From an uncultured bacterium (GTDB lineage: Bacteria; Bacillota; Negativicutes; Veillonellales; Veillonellaceae): DNA of 64,000 bases. The notes beneath the pieces are model-generated. The model worked only from the letters and a program-made list of their open reading frames with translations, was not told the DNA's origin and did no database searches. This document shows, one piece after another, positions 25,491 to 33,988 of the stretch (position 1 is the first letter of the stretch; each line of letters starts with the position of its first letter). The stretch lies in assembly GCA_905214495.1 (NCBI GenBank), contig CAJMLW010000009.1:1-64000 (forward strand), given 5' to 3'. A program made the position numbers and the translations under genes.

Positions 25491-26459
25491 ATGGATGATT
25501 TTAAGCAACATCCACCCAACTCAAATCAGATAGATACGGAGCATCATAGACCTGATTTTCTTTGCCCTGAGACTGAGCCAATCCACAAGGATGATGGAGA
25601 TTCAATACATAACAGTGAGCGTGAATTAGCTCGTAAACGTAAACAAGAGAAAGCGGAGGTTAGAAAGAAGTTTCTAAAAATAGGTGGTGTTGTAGCCATA
25701 GTGTTATTAGGCTTATTTAATCTACCTATTCCGCTTGGTTCTATTAAAGTTATTGGGTCTGATAAGGTTACTGTACAGGATGTAGAGGTTGCTGGTGATA
25801 TTGGGGAACCAGTCAATGTACTTCGTATCAATAGAGAGACCTTGCGACACCGATTATCAAAGGATCTTCGTATTGAAGATGCGCAAATTAGTTACGAATT
25901 GCCATTAACAATGGTGGTCCGTGTAGTCGAACGTAAGGCTATAGCTGTAATACCAGCTCAATTTGGGTATCTAACCTTGGATAAGAATGGGCAAGTGATT
26001 GCGTCGGATAGTGTAATTGAAGACACTACGGTGCCTATGATTTCTGGTGTTAAGGGTGGTAATATACTGCTAGGTGATGTGGTTACCGATAAGCCGATTG
26101 TACAGGCTCTTGATTATCTGCGTGCTTTAGATGATGATACATTTAAGCAAATTGCAGAAATCAATATTGGTGATCCTAATAATATGATGGCGTATACCGT
26201 ATCAGGTATACAGATTCGACTAGGTGATGGCGAAGATTTGAAAAGCAAAGCCGATTTAACAGCGTCTATGCTAAAAGATTTACCTAAGAGTCAAGGTAAT
26301 GTTCAATATATAGATGTTAATCCGTCATCTCCTTTCATTAAGACCGATAAGGTAACGGTGCAACCAAAATCTAATAAATCTAAGTCAGACACTAGCCAAT
26401 CTGAGAAAAAAGATACATCAAAACAAAGTGCTAATGTATCAAAATCAAAACAAGATTAG
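25491..26459 (+). CDS. ftsQ: Cell division protein FtsQ/DivIB
   Basis: A bitopic divisome protein of 322 residues. A charged cytoplasmic region of about 60 residues is followed by a membrane helix (about 63-80) and a POTRA domain (about 84-150, starting IKVIGSDKVTVQDV). A beta-rich domain and a Ser/Lys-rich tail of about 40 residues complete it. The ribosome site AAGGAGAG lies before the ATG. It would link FtsL to the septal wall machinery. Confidence 0.88.
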   Translation: MDDFKQHPPNSNQIDTEHHRPDFLCPETEPIHKDDGDSIHNSERELARKRKQEKAEVRKKFLKIGGVVAIVLLGLFNLPIPLGSIKVIGSDKVTVQDVEVAGDIGEPVNVLRINRETLRHRLSKDLRIEDAQISYELPLTMVVRVVERKAIAVIPAQFGYLTLDKNGQVIASDSVIEDTTVPMISGVKGGNILLGDVVTDKPIVQALDYLRALDDDTFKQIAEINIGDPNNMMAYTVSGIQIRLGDGEDLKSKADLTASMLKDLPKSQGNVQYIDVNPSSPFIKTDKVTVQPKSNKSKSDTSQSEKKDTSKQSANVSKSKQD

Positions 26460-26488
26460 TAATAAGCACAAAAAGGGTGGATGCTGTT

Positions 26489-27169
26489 GTGAAACACGAA
26501 CGATGGGCTATTGGTCTTGTCAGCTTTGTATTGGGATTCATGGTTATTACTCAGTACAAGATGACACAAGATAATATTCAAGAGAATATACGGTTACAAC
26601 GAACTGGTGATTTGGTGGCTCAGTTAAAGGATGCAGAACATGAAAAGGATGCTTTACTAAAGCAAATTGAGCAATTAAAAGCCAGTGGTTCCGGTTCTAG
26701 TGCAGATGAAATATTACTTCGCAAAGCTGCATTGACTAATGTCAAAGGACCTGGGGTGACCGTTTTGATAGAGGATAGTGCTAAACCCATTCAAAAGGAC
26801 GAAAATCCTAACTTATATGTAATTCATGATGAAGATATTCTACGTATAGTCAATGAATTACGAGCTGGTGGTGCTGAAGCATTGGCGATAAATGATCAAC
26901 GTTTGATTGGTACGTCTGAAATCCGTTGTTCAGGGCCTACAATTACTGTAAATGGTAAGGTGTATGGAGCGCCATTTACAGTTAAGGCCATAGGGGATCC
27001 TAAAACATTGAATTCAGCCCTTACTATGCGTGGGGGTATTGTAGATTCTCTAAAACATTGGGGAATTAAGGTAACCATAAAAGAAGAACCATCCATTGCT
27101 ATTCCAGCATTTACAGGTTCTTATAGAGAAGAGCATTTACAATCAAATGAGTTAGGAGGTAAAGAATGA
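26489..27169 (+). CDS. DUF881 membrane-anchored protein (YlxW/YlxX type)
   Basis: A 226-residue protein with an N-terminal membrane helix (about 6-22), a coiled-coil (about 25-65, rich in Lys, Glu and Leu) and a DUF881 domain (GPGVTVLIEDS, EDILRIVNELRAGGAEALAIN, ISGP-like RCSGPTITVNG). DUF881 genes commonly lie between divIB and sbp/ftsA in Firmicutes; their role is unknown. The GTG at 26489 is chosen because AAGGGTGG sits 8 bases upstream; a GTG at 26477 overlaps that site. Confidence 0.85.
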   Translation: MKHERWAIGLVSFVLGFMVITQYKMTQDNIQENIRLQRTGDLVAQLKDAEHEKDALLKQIEQLKASGSGSSADEILLRKAALTNVKGPGVTVLIEDSAKPIQKDENPNLYVIHDEDILRIVNELRAGGAEALAINDQRLIGTSEIRCSGPTITVNGKVYGAPFTVKAIGDPKTLNSALTMRGGIVDSLKHWGIKVTIKEEPSIAIPAFTGSYREEHLQSNELGGKE

Positions 27170-27510
27170 ATATTTATATCTTTGCTATCATTGGACTCAT
27201 AGTTGGTGTTGTTGTAGGATGGTTTACACCATTACATATTCCAGCAAGCTATGCTAATTATACTTCTGTAGCAGTATTAGCTGCATTAGATGCGGTATTT
27301 GGTGGTAGTCGTGCCGCATTAGAGAGAATATTTGATTTAAGTAATTTTATCAGTGGATTCTTCTCCAATGTAATACTTGCTGTTGTATTAGTATATGTTG
27401 GTGATTTAATTGGGATTAATTTATACTACGTTGCCTTGATTGGTTTTGGGCTACGGGTATTTATTAATTTAGCTGCTATTCGAAAGAACATTATGACTAA
27501 ACGTTTCTAA
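27166..27510 (+). CDS. sbp: Small basic protein Sbp (DUF1290)
   Basis: A 114-residue membrane protein with three or four hydrophobic helices. It has the DUF1290 pattern: GLIVGVVVGWF near the N-terminus, AALDAVFGGSRAALE in the middle, and DLIGINLYYVALIGFGLRVFINLA. It overlaps the DUF881 gene by 4 bp and has GGAGG before its ATG. Function unknown; it is a conserved Firmicute neighbour of ftsA/ftsZ. Confidence 0.88.
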   Translation: MNIYIFAIIGLIVGVVVGWFTPLHIPASYANYTSVAVLAALDAVFGGSRAALERIFDLSNFISGFFSNVILAVVLVYVGDLIGINLYYVALIGFGLRVFINLAAIRKNIMTKRF

Positions 27511-27656
27511 TTATCAAGATTAGATTATAGTTGTAGTGGAAAGTTTTTAAATTTTAGTGTAAAATAAATGTAATTGTTATAATTAACTCAGTATATAAAT
27601 AGACGCATTCGCATTTATATTGACAGAAATAGATAACGATAAGAGGAGGAAGTTCA

Positions 27657-28700
27657 ATGTCTGATTTTGCAAATATTAAAGTTATCGGTGTCGGTGGTGG
27701 CGGTAATAACGCTGTTAACCGCATGGTTGAAAGTGAACTTAAAGGGGTTCAATTCTTATCCGTTAACACTGAAAGCCAAGTACTTGAATTGTCTAAGGCT
27801 GATGTAACTATTCAAATCGGTGAAAAAGTTACTAAAGGTCTTGGTGCTGGTGCTAACCCACAAATTGGTGAAGCAGCTGCTCAAGAAAGTCGCGAAGATA
27901 TCATCAAAGCTCTTGAAGGTGCTGATATGGTATTCGTAACTGCTGGTATGGGTGGTGGTACTGGTACTGGTGCTGCTCCTGTAGTTGCTGAATGCGCTAA
28001 AGAAGTAGGCGCATTGACTGTAGGCGTTGTAACAAAACCTTTTGCATTTGAAGGTAAACGTCGTCGTGCTGCAGCAGAAAAAGGCATTGAATTCTTGACT
28101 CAAAAAGTTGATACAATTATCGTTATTCCTAATGACAAATTGTTACAAGTTGTAGATAAAAAATGCTCCTTGTCTGATGCATTTGGTAAAGCTGATGATG
28201 TTCTTCGCCAAGGTATCAAAGGTATTTCCGATTTGATTCAAATCCCTGGTTTAATCAATCTTGACTTTGCAGACGTTAAAACTATTATGACTGAACAAGG
28301 CGAAGCTTTGATGGGTATTGGTTTGGCTACTGGTGAAAACCGCGCTGCAGACGCTGCTAAGATGGCTATCAACAGCCCATTATTGGAAACTTCCATCGAT
28401 GGTGCTAAGGGCATCTTGCTCAACATTTCCGGTAGTGCAAACTTGAGCTTGTTCGAAATTAACGAAGCAGCTGAAATTATTTCTGATGCAGCAGATCCTG
28501 ATGCAAATATTATCTTCGGTTCTGTTATTGATGAAAGCTTGGGGGATAGCGTTCAAGTTACAGTTGTTGCAACTGGCTTTAACTCCAGCACTAAGAGTGT
28601 TCCAGAATTTGGTAAAACAACAACTGCTGCACGTCCAGCAACAAGCACATCTGCTCCTACAAGCAGCATCCCTGATATCCCTGTATTCATGAAACGCTAA
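27657..28700 (+). CDS. ftsZ: Cell division GTPase FtsZ
   Basis: The tubulin-like GTPase that forms the Z ring. The 347-residue protein has GVGGGGNNAVNRM near 11-23, the GTP signature GGGTGTG at 99-105, and the T7 region NLDFADVKTIM. After a short Ser/Thr/Pro-rich linker it ends in IPDIPVFMKR, the conserved C-terminal peptide that binds membrane tethers. A strong AGAGGAGG site precedes the ATG. The 146-base gap upstream contains a possible minus-10 (TATAAT, 27578-27583), so ftsZ may also have its own promoter. No ftsA is adjacent. Confidence 0.97.
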   Translation: MSDFANIKVIGVGGGGNNAVNRMVESELKGVQFLSVNTESQVLELSKADVTIQIGEKVTKGLGAGANPQIGEAAAQESREDIIKALEGADMVFVTAGMGGGTGTGAAPVVAECAKEVGALTVGVVTKPFAFEGKRRRAAAEKGIEFLTQKVDTIIVIPNDKLLQVVDKKCSLSDAFGKADDVLRQGIKGISDLIQIPGLINLDFADVKTIMTEQGEALMGIGLATGENRAADAAKMAINSPLLETSIDGAKGILLNISGSANLSLFEINEAAEIISDAADPDANIIFGSVIDESLGDSVQVTVVATGFNSSTKSVPEFGKTTTAARPATSTSAPTSSIPDIPVFMKR

Positions 28701-28779
28701 TATTTAATATATATACTTACAATATTAGAATAAAAGTAACTTATTAAGACACATATCTATGTGTGTATAGGAGGTACAA

Positions 28780-29352
28780 ATGAAAAAATTAGTATTATTA
28801 TCTTTAGCTGCAACAGTGATTACTGGCAGTGCATTCGCTGCATCCGTGCCTGTAACTAAAATCAGTGATAATTCCACAAAAATTCAAGCTGATTATGCGT
28901 TCAATCAACGCGTATCTAATAGCGGTGGCACTAACAATGATGGCTTTGGTGTATCTTTAGAACATGATTTAAGCAATAAATCTGCTCTTCAATACTCTTA
29001 TAACAAAGTAAATGCTAAAAATGGCGATATTAAAGATCACCAATTGGCTTATGTTTACAAAGTACATCCTAATGTAAATATTTACGGTGCTGGTACAGCT
29101 ATCCGTACACATGACACTGATTTAGGTGTTCAAGCTGGTGTAATTGGTCACGTGCCTTTGACTGACAAAGTTAACGGCTTTGCTAAAGCTGGTTGGGGCA
29201 ACGATATTAAACAATCCTATCAAGTAGGTGCTCAATATGAAGTTAAACCTAACATTGATTTGAATGTTTATTATGGTTATGATAAATATAGCGTAAACGA
29301 TAATGACAAGACTTCCAAAGGCTTACATGCTGGTGTAGGTTATACATTCTAA
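28780..29352 (+). CDS. Small outer-membrane beta-barrel protein
   Basis: A 190-residue exported protein. The signal peptide spans residues 1-20 or so, with cleavage after AFA. The mature part alternates hydrophobic and polar residues in about eight strands and ends in YTF, the C-terminal aromatic typical of outer-membrane barrels. It is direct evidence for an outer membrane. TAGGAGG lies before the ATG, and ACACATA/TATGTGT (28749-28764) forms a hairpin just upstream of it. Function unknown; it resembles small porin or opacity-like barrels. A terminator follows. Confidence 0.75.
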   Translation: MKKLVLLSLAATVITGSAFAASVPVTKISDNSTKIQADYAFNQRVSNSGGTNNDGFGVSLEHDLSNKSALQYSYNKVNAKNGDIKDHQLAYVYKVHPNVNIYGAGTAIRTHDTDLGVQAGVIGHVPLTDKVNGFAKAGWGNDIKQSYQVGAQYEVKPNIDLNVYYGYDKYSVNDNDKTSKGLHAGVGYTF

Positions 29353-29370
29353 TCGTCATATATGCAATTG

Positions 29371-29402
29371 AAACCACTCATCTTTGATGGGTGGTTTTTT
29401 GT
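29371..29402 (+). terminator. Rho-independent terminator
   Basis: AAACCACTCATC pairs with GATGGGTGGTTT (one G-U) around a three-base loop, then a T run. It ends the barrel protein transcript and possibly ftsZ readthrough. Confidence 0.85.
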
Positions 29403-29439
29403 ATTCACTCATGTATACAATATTTTTCATGAATACTCA

Positions 29440-29468
29440 TTGTATAAATGCTTAACATTAGGTATGAT
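29440..29468 (+). promoter_or_regulatory. Promoter of the aminotransferase gene
   Basis: TTGTAT (29440-29445) and TATGAT (29463-29468) are 17 bp apart. Confidence 0.5.
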
Positions 29469-29508
29469 ATTGTTGTAATAGTTCTTTTTAGTTAGGATGG
29501 TGTATGCG

Positions 29509-30756
29509 ATGACAAGTGTAGCAGCGAAACACGCAAGAGGAAAAAAATTAAAAGATGTTATCTTTGTAACTGCAGGACAGGCGGCGGAAGATACAAAATT
29601 AAATGGTCGTGAAAATGTAGTAAATGGTACACTCGGCGCTATTTATGATGAAGATGGTAATTTAGTATTCTTAAAAACTGTAAAAGAAGAATATTTAAAC
29701 CTATCTGATACTGAACATATTGGATATGCTCCTATTGCTGGGATTCCACAATATTTGGAATGTGCTGAAAAAGAATGCTTTGGCGATTCTCGTCCTGATG
29801 GCTTTATTCGTAGCATTGCTACTTCTGGTGGTACAGGTGGTATTCATCATTTGGTACATAACTATACTGAACCTGGTGATGAAGTATTAACTGCAGATTG
29901 GTACTGGGGTGCATACCGCATTATTTGCAGTGATAATGGACGTACACTTGTTACATACTCTTTATTTGATGAACATAATAACTTTAATCATGATGCATTC
30001 CAACATCGTGTTAAGGAATTAGCTGCTAAACAAACAAATGTTGTTATCTTATTTAATACACCAGGTAATAATCCTACAGGATATTCTGTAGAGGATAAGG
30101 ACTGGGATTCTATTCTTAGTTTCTTGAAAGAATTAGTTGCTATTGGTCGCAATAACGTCATCATTGGTATCGATGTGGCTTATTTGGATTATTCTGGTGA
30201 AAAAGAAGAAGTCCGCGCATTCTTTAAAAAGATGGGGCACTTACCAAAGGAAATTCTAGTTTGTGTATGTTATAGCTTATCTAAGGGCTTTACAATGTAT
30301 GGTCAACGTGTTGGCGCTATGATTGGTATTTCTTCTGATGAAGAAATCGCCGATGAATTCTTAGAAGTGAATAAATCGACTAGTCGTGCAACATGGTCTA
30401 ATATTTGTCGTCCAGCAATGCGCGCTATGGCTAATATCGTTTCTGATCCTGATAAATTTAAGGCTTATGAGGACGAACGTAATTGTTATTATCAATTGAT
30501 TCGCGATCGTGCAGATATCTTTAAACAAGAGGCAGCACAAGTGGGCTTACCTATGTTGCCATATCGAGGTGGGTTCTTTATAACTATACCAACTGATTCT
30601 GGTACCGCTATTTGTGAAGAACTAAAAAAAGAACATATTTATTGCATTGCATTAGGCAATGGTATTCGTGTCGCTGCATGTGGTATTCCTAAATTCCAAA
30701 TGAAGGGATTAGCTGGAAAAATCTATGATGCAATGAAACGATTAGGCAAATTATAA
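29509..30756 (+). CDS. Pyridoxal-phosphate aminotransferase, aspartate/aromatic type
   Basis: A fold type I aminotransferase of about 415 residues. Landmarks are the substrate loop GYAPIAGIPQYL, the ring-stacking region SGGTGGIHHLV, NTPGNNPTGYS, the phosphate and ring contacts GIDVAYLDYSG, and the Schiff-base Lys259 in SLSKGFTMYGQRVG. The final substrate arginine is in IRVAACGIP. The SKGFxxYGQRVG motif is like that of type Ia aspartate and aromatic aminotransferases; the substrate cannot be fixed from sequence. The ATG at 29509 is spaced better from TAGGATGG than the in-frame ATG at 29497. Confidence 0.85.
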   Translation: MTSVAAKHARGKKLKDVIFVTAGQAAEDTKLNGRENVVNGTLGAIYDEDGNLVFLKTVKEEYLNLSDTEHIGYAPIAGIPQYLECAEKECFGDSRPDGFIRSIATSGGTGGIHHLVHNYTEPGDEVLTADWYWGAYRIICSDNGRTLVTYSLFDEHNNFNHDAFQHRVKELAAKQTNVVILFNTPGNNPTGYSVEDKDWDSILSFLKELVAIGRNNVIIGIDVAYLDYSGEKEEVRAFFKKMGHLPKEILVCVCYSLSKGFTMYGQRVGAMIGISSDEEIADEFLEVNKSTSRATWSNICRPAMRAMANIVSDPDKFKAYEDERNCYYQLIRDRADIFKQEAAQVGLPMLPYRGGFFITIPTDSGTAICEELKKEHIYCIALGNGIRVAACGIPKFQMKGLAGKIYDAMKRLGKL

Positions 30757-30768
30757 AAAAATGAATTT

Positions 30769-30799
30769 AAAAAGGCACTTCAAATTTGAAGTGCCTTTT
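30769..30799. terminator. Bidirectional Rho-independent terminator
   Basis: AAAAGGCACTTCAAA pairs with TTTGAAGTGCCTTTT. It has T-rich sequence on one side and A-rich sequence on the other, and it lies between convergent genes, so it can serve both strands. Confidence 0.85.
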
Positions 30800-30803
30800 A
30801 GTG

Positions 30804-31073
30804 TTAGTGAATGTCCTTACGTTCTTTAATTTCTTTATCTGCCTTTAACGCTAAGTTTTCAAGCGCTTTTTTAGGTGCTGTTCGTTCACCTGTTTTAGGA
30901 TCAACAAATTCAACACGATCTAAGGTGTCTGTGATTTGTCCTTTAATAAAGCCTAAATAGATGTTATATAGCTCTTTCTTTTCGGCTAATTCTTCAGGTG
31001 TTAGTTCTTGACCAGATTTTTTCTTAGCTGCTAGTTCATTTATACGTTTTAATGTATCGTTAATATTGCTCAT
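30804..31073 (-). CDS. DUF896 (YnzC-like) protein
   Basis: An 89-residue helical, charged cytoplasmic protein on the minus strand. It shows the DUF896 pattern: INELAAKKKSGQELTPEELAEKKEL, then YIRE-like YLGFIKGQ and DTLDRVEFVDP. Members such as Bacillus YnzC are small two-helix proteins linked to the SOS region in that genus; the role is not established. GGAGG lies about 7 bases before the ATG. It is one of only two minus-strand genes recognised here. Confidence 0.85.
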   Translation of the reverse strand: MSNINDTLKRINELAAKKKSGQELTPEELAEKKELYNIYLGFIKGQITDTLDRVEFVDPKTGERTAPKKALENLALKADKEIKERKDIH

Positions 31074-31196
31074 AATTGCCTCCTGTATTCTATATTAGAA
31101 TAACATGATTTATTATAACATAGAACTTAATGAATACGTATGGTAAGATATAAATTGTACGAGTTCGTACTTTCACAAGTGAGAAAGGAGTTTACC

Positions 31197-31832
31197 GTGC
31201 GTGTTACGAAAGCAATTAAGGCAGAACAATTAGCATTATTAGAAGAACATTATATTGATGCTAAACCTGCTCTTGAATACACAAATGAATTTGAATTATT
31301 AGTCGCTGTTGTGTTATCTGCACAGTGCACAGATGAGAGGGTTAACATTGTTACAAAACGATTGTTCCCTGCATTAAATCATCCTGCTAAGATGCTAGAA
31401 ATTGGTGTTACAAAACTAGAAACTCTTATTAAGGATTGTGGTTTGTATAAATCGAAGGCGAAGAATTTGATTGCCACTTGTCATATATTGGTAGAACAAT
31501 ATCATGGAGAAGTGCCACGTGAATTTGATCAGCTCGTTGAATTACCCGGTGTAGGTCGAAAAACGGCAAACGTTTTGGTATCTGTATTATTCGGAACACC
31601 GGCTATTGCGGTAGATACGCATGTGTTCCGCGTAGCAAACCGATTGAAATTAGGCATTGCGAAAACGCCAGAAGAAATGGAACAAAAATTGCAAAAGGCT
31701 ATACCAAAAGAGAAGTGGTCTGCAGCCCATCATTGGCTGATTTATCATGGGCGACGTGTTTGCAAGGCACGTAAGCCTCTATGTGAGACATGTTTCTTAA
31801 ATCATCTTTGTCCGTCAGCAGGAAAGGTTTAA
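31197..31832 (+). CDS. nth: Endonuclease III
   Basis: A DNA glycosylase/AP lyase for oxidised pyrimidines in base excision repair. The 211-residue protein has the helix-hairpin-helix LPGVGRKTANV with catalytic Lys122, the catalytic Asp140 in VDTHVFRVANR, and a 4Fe-4S cluster site Cys189-x6-Cys196-x2-Cys199-x5-Cys205. The start GTG at 31197 follows AAAGGAG at 31184-31190; the in-frame ATG at 31140 has no such site. Confidence 0.95.
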   Translation: MRVTKAIKAEQLALLEEHYIDAKPALEYTNEFELLVAVVLSAQCTDERVNIVTKRLFPALNHPAKMLEIGVTKLETLIKDCGLYKSKAKNLIATCHILVEQYHGEVPREFDQLVELPGVGRKTANVLVSVLFGTPAIAVDTHVFRVANRLKLGIAKTPEEMEQKLQKAIPKEKWSAAHHWLIYHGRRVCKARKPLCETCFLNHLCPSAGKV

Positions 31833-31833
31833 T

Positions 31834-33273
31834 ATGAAAAAGAATAATGAAGAACTAATTGCCCTTTGTGCTCAATATGGCATAGAAGGTATTGATATCG
31901 TCAACGAATTAATGCGTTTTAAAGTATTAGATCAATTGCTTTCTAGCAATGCGAATTCTCGTGAATGGGGTGTTACACCAGAGGACTTATATGGATTAGC
32001 AGAGAAATCTACAGTGGAATCTTTTGGACCTATTCCATATGATGTAAATACATTTCGCGCATTGTATGGACCATCATTTACGGTAGAGCTCTTTGATTTT
32101 ATTAGTGATACTGGAATTTTAGATGGTCTCGATGTAGGGACTATATGGGAAACGCCTGTTCGTGAAAGTATAGAAGCTCATAGCAAAACGGGGGAACTCG
32201 TGTTGTATGCTTATGTAGAAGAATACGCTGGTATGATAGAAGAAATTTTACAATCCTATGAGGATAAAAAGGTTGTCCTCTATACAGCATCTCCCGTATG
32301 TTATAGCATTATTTCTCGATTGTATCCAATGGCTCAGATTATTAATCAATGGCCACATCGTAGCTATTTCGATCATATTTTTACAGGTACGGTTGGTATG
32401 TTCCAATCCTCTGAAGATATTGTAGAAGAGGTAGCTAATGGTTTACATAATTTGGTTCCAGAAGGGACTGCTCAATTGTTCTTACCAGCAACGATGGCAC
32501 AAAATCAATTGGGATTGAATAATATGGCATTACAATTCTTTTTGAACCAGAAACGTGTAGAATCTATTCGTGAATGGACTCCGCTTGGGGCTTATGAGAT
32601 TATTTATGGTAAATATGATGTTAAAAAGATGCGCGTAGGCCTTCGTGAACGAGTTGGTGACGAATGGAAAGCTATTAATTATATTCCATTACCTCATGGC
32701 GTTTTTGCTCAATTACCAGTATTTACGGTATTAAACTATGGTTTGTCTCTACGCTCTATTTTATTGCCTGGCGGTCAAACTGATGTAGCTTTAGGGCAGG
32801 ATGGCATTTATTGTATAGATAGTCGCGTTTCAGAACTAGGACGTGCGGCACTTCGCGAAAATGGAGCGTATTACTTAGCTTTTACCCGCTATAGTGACCA
32901 TGTAGAGGTTTCTATGGGTACAGAAGCACCTAGTACGGGTGTATATTGGATGTTCCCTGATGTAGAATTGGCATATATGTGGTATACATATTTCTCTAGC
33001 ACAATTGGACAAACCTTAATGCAAGAGATTTCTATGCTCGTTCAAACAGAAGAATCCTTCGGCTATATGCTTAGCAGTGTACGTCGCCGTGTACTCGATG
33101 TAAATGATGAATCGCTACTGGTTAATGCGGCCCAAAATATTGATGAAGCGTATAAAGAGACTATCAAATCTGCACGAGCATCATGGCAAGAAAATATGAA
33201 TTCTTTGGGTGTTGATGTGATGCCTCCTACAACATCCATCGATATTGAAGACTACAGTGATTATAAAAAATAA
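31834..33273 (+). CDS. Unrecognised 479-residue protein, possibly methyltransferase-fold related
   Basis: I do not recognise this family with confidence. It starts one base after the nth stop and is probably cotranscribed. It is soluble and acidic, with no signal peptide or P-loop. The central part (about 145-275) reads KKVVLYTASPVCYSII, then GTAQLFLPATMAQNQ, LQFFLNQKRVESIREW and AYEIIYGK. The order, with LPA followed by a helix and VESI-x-EW, recalls the post-NPPY part of N6-adenine DNA methylases. No SAM-binding glycine loop or NPPY motif is visible, so it would be a non-catalytic relative at best. The C-terminal 90 residues are charged and helical. Confidence 0.6.
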   Translation: MKKNNEELIALCAQYGIEGIDIVNELMRFKVLDQLLSSNANSREWGVTPEDLYGLAEKSTVESFGPIPYDVNTFRALYGPSFTVELFDFISDTGILDGLDVGTIWETPVRESIEAHSKTGELVLYAYVEEYAGMIEEILQSYEDKKVVLYTASPVCYSIISRLYPMAQIINQWPHRSYFDHIFTGTVGMFQSSEDIVEEVANGLHNLVPEGTAQLFLPATMAQNQLGLNNMALQFFLNQKRVESIREWTPLGAYEIIYGKYDVKKMRVGLRERVGDEWKAINYIPLPHGVFAQLPVFTVLNYGLSLRSILLPGGQTDVALGQDGIYCIDSRVSELGRAALRENGAYYLAFTRYSDHVEVSMGTEAPSTGVYWMFPDVELAYMWYTYFSSTIGQTLMQEISMLVQTEESFGYMLSSVRRRVLDVNDESLLVNAAQNIDEAYKETIKSARASWQENMNSLGVDVMPPTTSIDIEDYSDYKK

Positions 33274-33375
33274 TTGTCAATATAGGTAATTTGGTTTACA
33301 ATATATCGTATCAATTTAGAACTAAATAATTTGACACATAGTGTACACTATAATTAGGTGAGGAGGGAGGTAACA

Positions 33376-33645
33376 ATGGCTGTTATTAATTTCGAAATTT
33401 TCAAAGTTATCGGCACATTATCTGAAGATAAAGATGGCTGGAAAAAACAACTTACATGCACAAGCTGGGGAAAATATAATCCTAAATTTGACCTTCGCGC
33501 TTGGGATAGCGAATATACAAGTATGAAAAAAGGGATTACTCTTTCCTTAGAAGAATTGATTGCATTACGTGATCTTTTGAATGAAAGTGATTTGGAAACT
33601 ATCTTAGCGGAAGCAATTGAAGAAAAACAGGCTTCTAAAGAGTAG
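33376..33645 (+). CDS. PC4-like ssDNA-binding protein (YdbC type)
   Basis: An 89-residue protein. Residues 1-70 match the bacterial PC4/p15 pattern: an N-terminal strand (INFEIFKVIGTLS), GWKKQLTCTSWGKYNPKFDLRAW, then MKKGITLSLEELIAL. This is close in layout to Lactococcus YdbC, which binds single-stranded DNA. It may act in transcription or repair, which is inference. The ATG at 33376 follows GGAGGGAGG at 33362-33370. TTGACA (33331) and TATAAT (33349) upstream are only 12 bp apart, which is too close for a normal promoter. Confidence 0.85.
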   Translation: MAVINFEIFKVIGTLSEDKDGWKKQLTCTSWGKYNPKFDLRAWDSEYTSMKKGITLSLEELIALRDLLNESDLETILAEAIEEKQASKE

Positions 33646-33649
33646 TTTC

Positions 33650-33678
33650 TTGATTTGTACGTATTATCGTGCTATAAT
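33650..33678 (+). promoter_or_regulatory. Promoter of rpmE
   Basis: TTGATT (33650-33655) and TATAAT (33673-33678) are 17 bp apart, just after the PC4-like gene. Confidence 0.6.
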
Positions 33679-33718
33679 CTATAAGAATAATATTGATTGC
33701 TGGAAAGAGGTGTATAGA

Positions 33719-33916
33719 ATGAAACAAGGTATTCATCCAGACTATAAAGAAGCTACAGTAACTTGCGGTTGTGGCAACACATTCAAAACTGGCTCTGTAA
33801 AAGAAGACCTTCGTGTAGACGTTTGCTCCAAATGCCATCCGTTCTTCACTGGTCAACAACGTGCGGCTCAAGCTCGTGGTCGTATCGAACAATTTAACAA
33901 ACGTTACGGTAAATAA
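33719..33916 (+). CDS. rpmE: Ribosomal protein L31, zinc-binding form
   Basis: A 65-residue large-subunit protein. MKQGIHPDY is the standard start, and Cys16, Cys18, Cys36 and Cys39 form the zinc site of the C-plus form, so this is not the zinc-independent paralogue. It ends in QFNKRYGK. The ATG at 33719 has AAAGAGGTG about 7 bases upstream. A structured region follows before yqhQ. Confidence 0.97.
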   Translation: MKQGIHPDYKEATVTCGCGNTFKTGSVKEDLRVDVCSKCHPFFTGQQRAAQARGRIEQFNKRYGK

Positions 33917-33927
33917 TAGTTTATGTA

Positions 33928-33972
33928 GCGAAACAATTATTGGCAGGGCTTTGGGCTCTGCCTCTATTTGTT
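33928..33972 (+). terminator. Hairpin after rpmE, probable weak terminator
   Basis: AAACAA...GGCAG pairs with CTGCC...TTGTTT, with some internal mismatches, in the short gap between rpmE and yqhQ. The lower stem has A-rich and T-rich arms. It covers the first possible start codons of the next gene, which supports the later start at 33989. Confidence 0.45.
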
Positions 33973-33988
33973 TATGAAAGGAAATCCT

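Noticed and set aside
33331..33354. TTGACA and TATAAT before the PC4-like gene
   Set aside because: The boxes are only 12 bp apart, too close for sigma-70; each may belong to another promoter or be chance.
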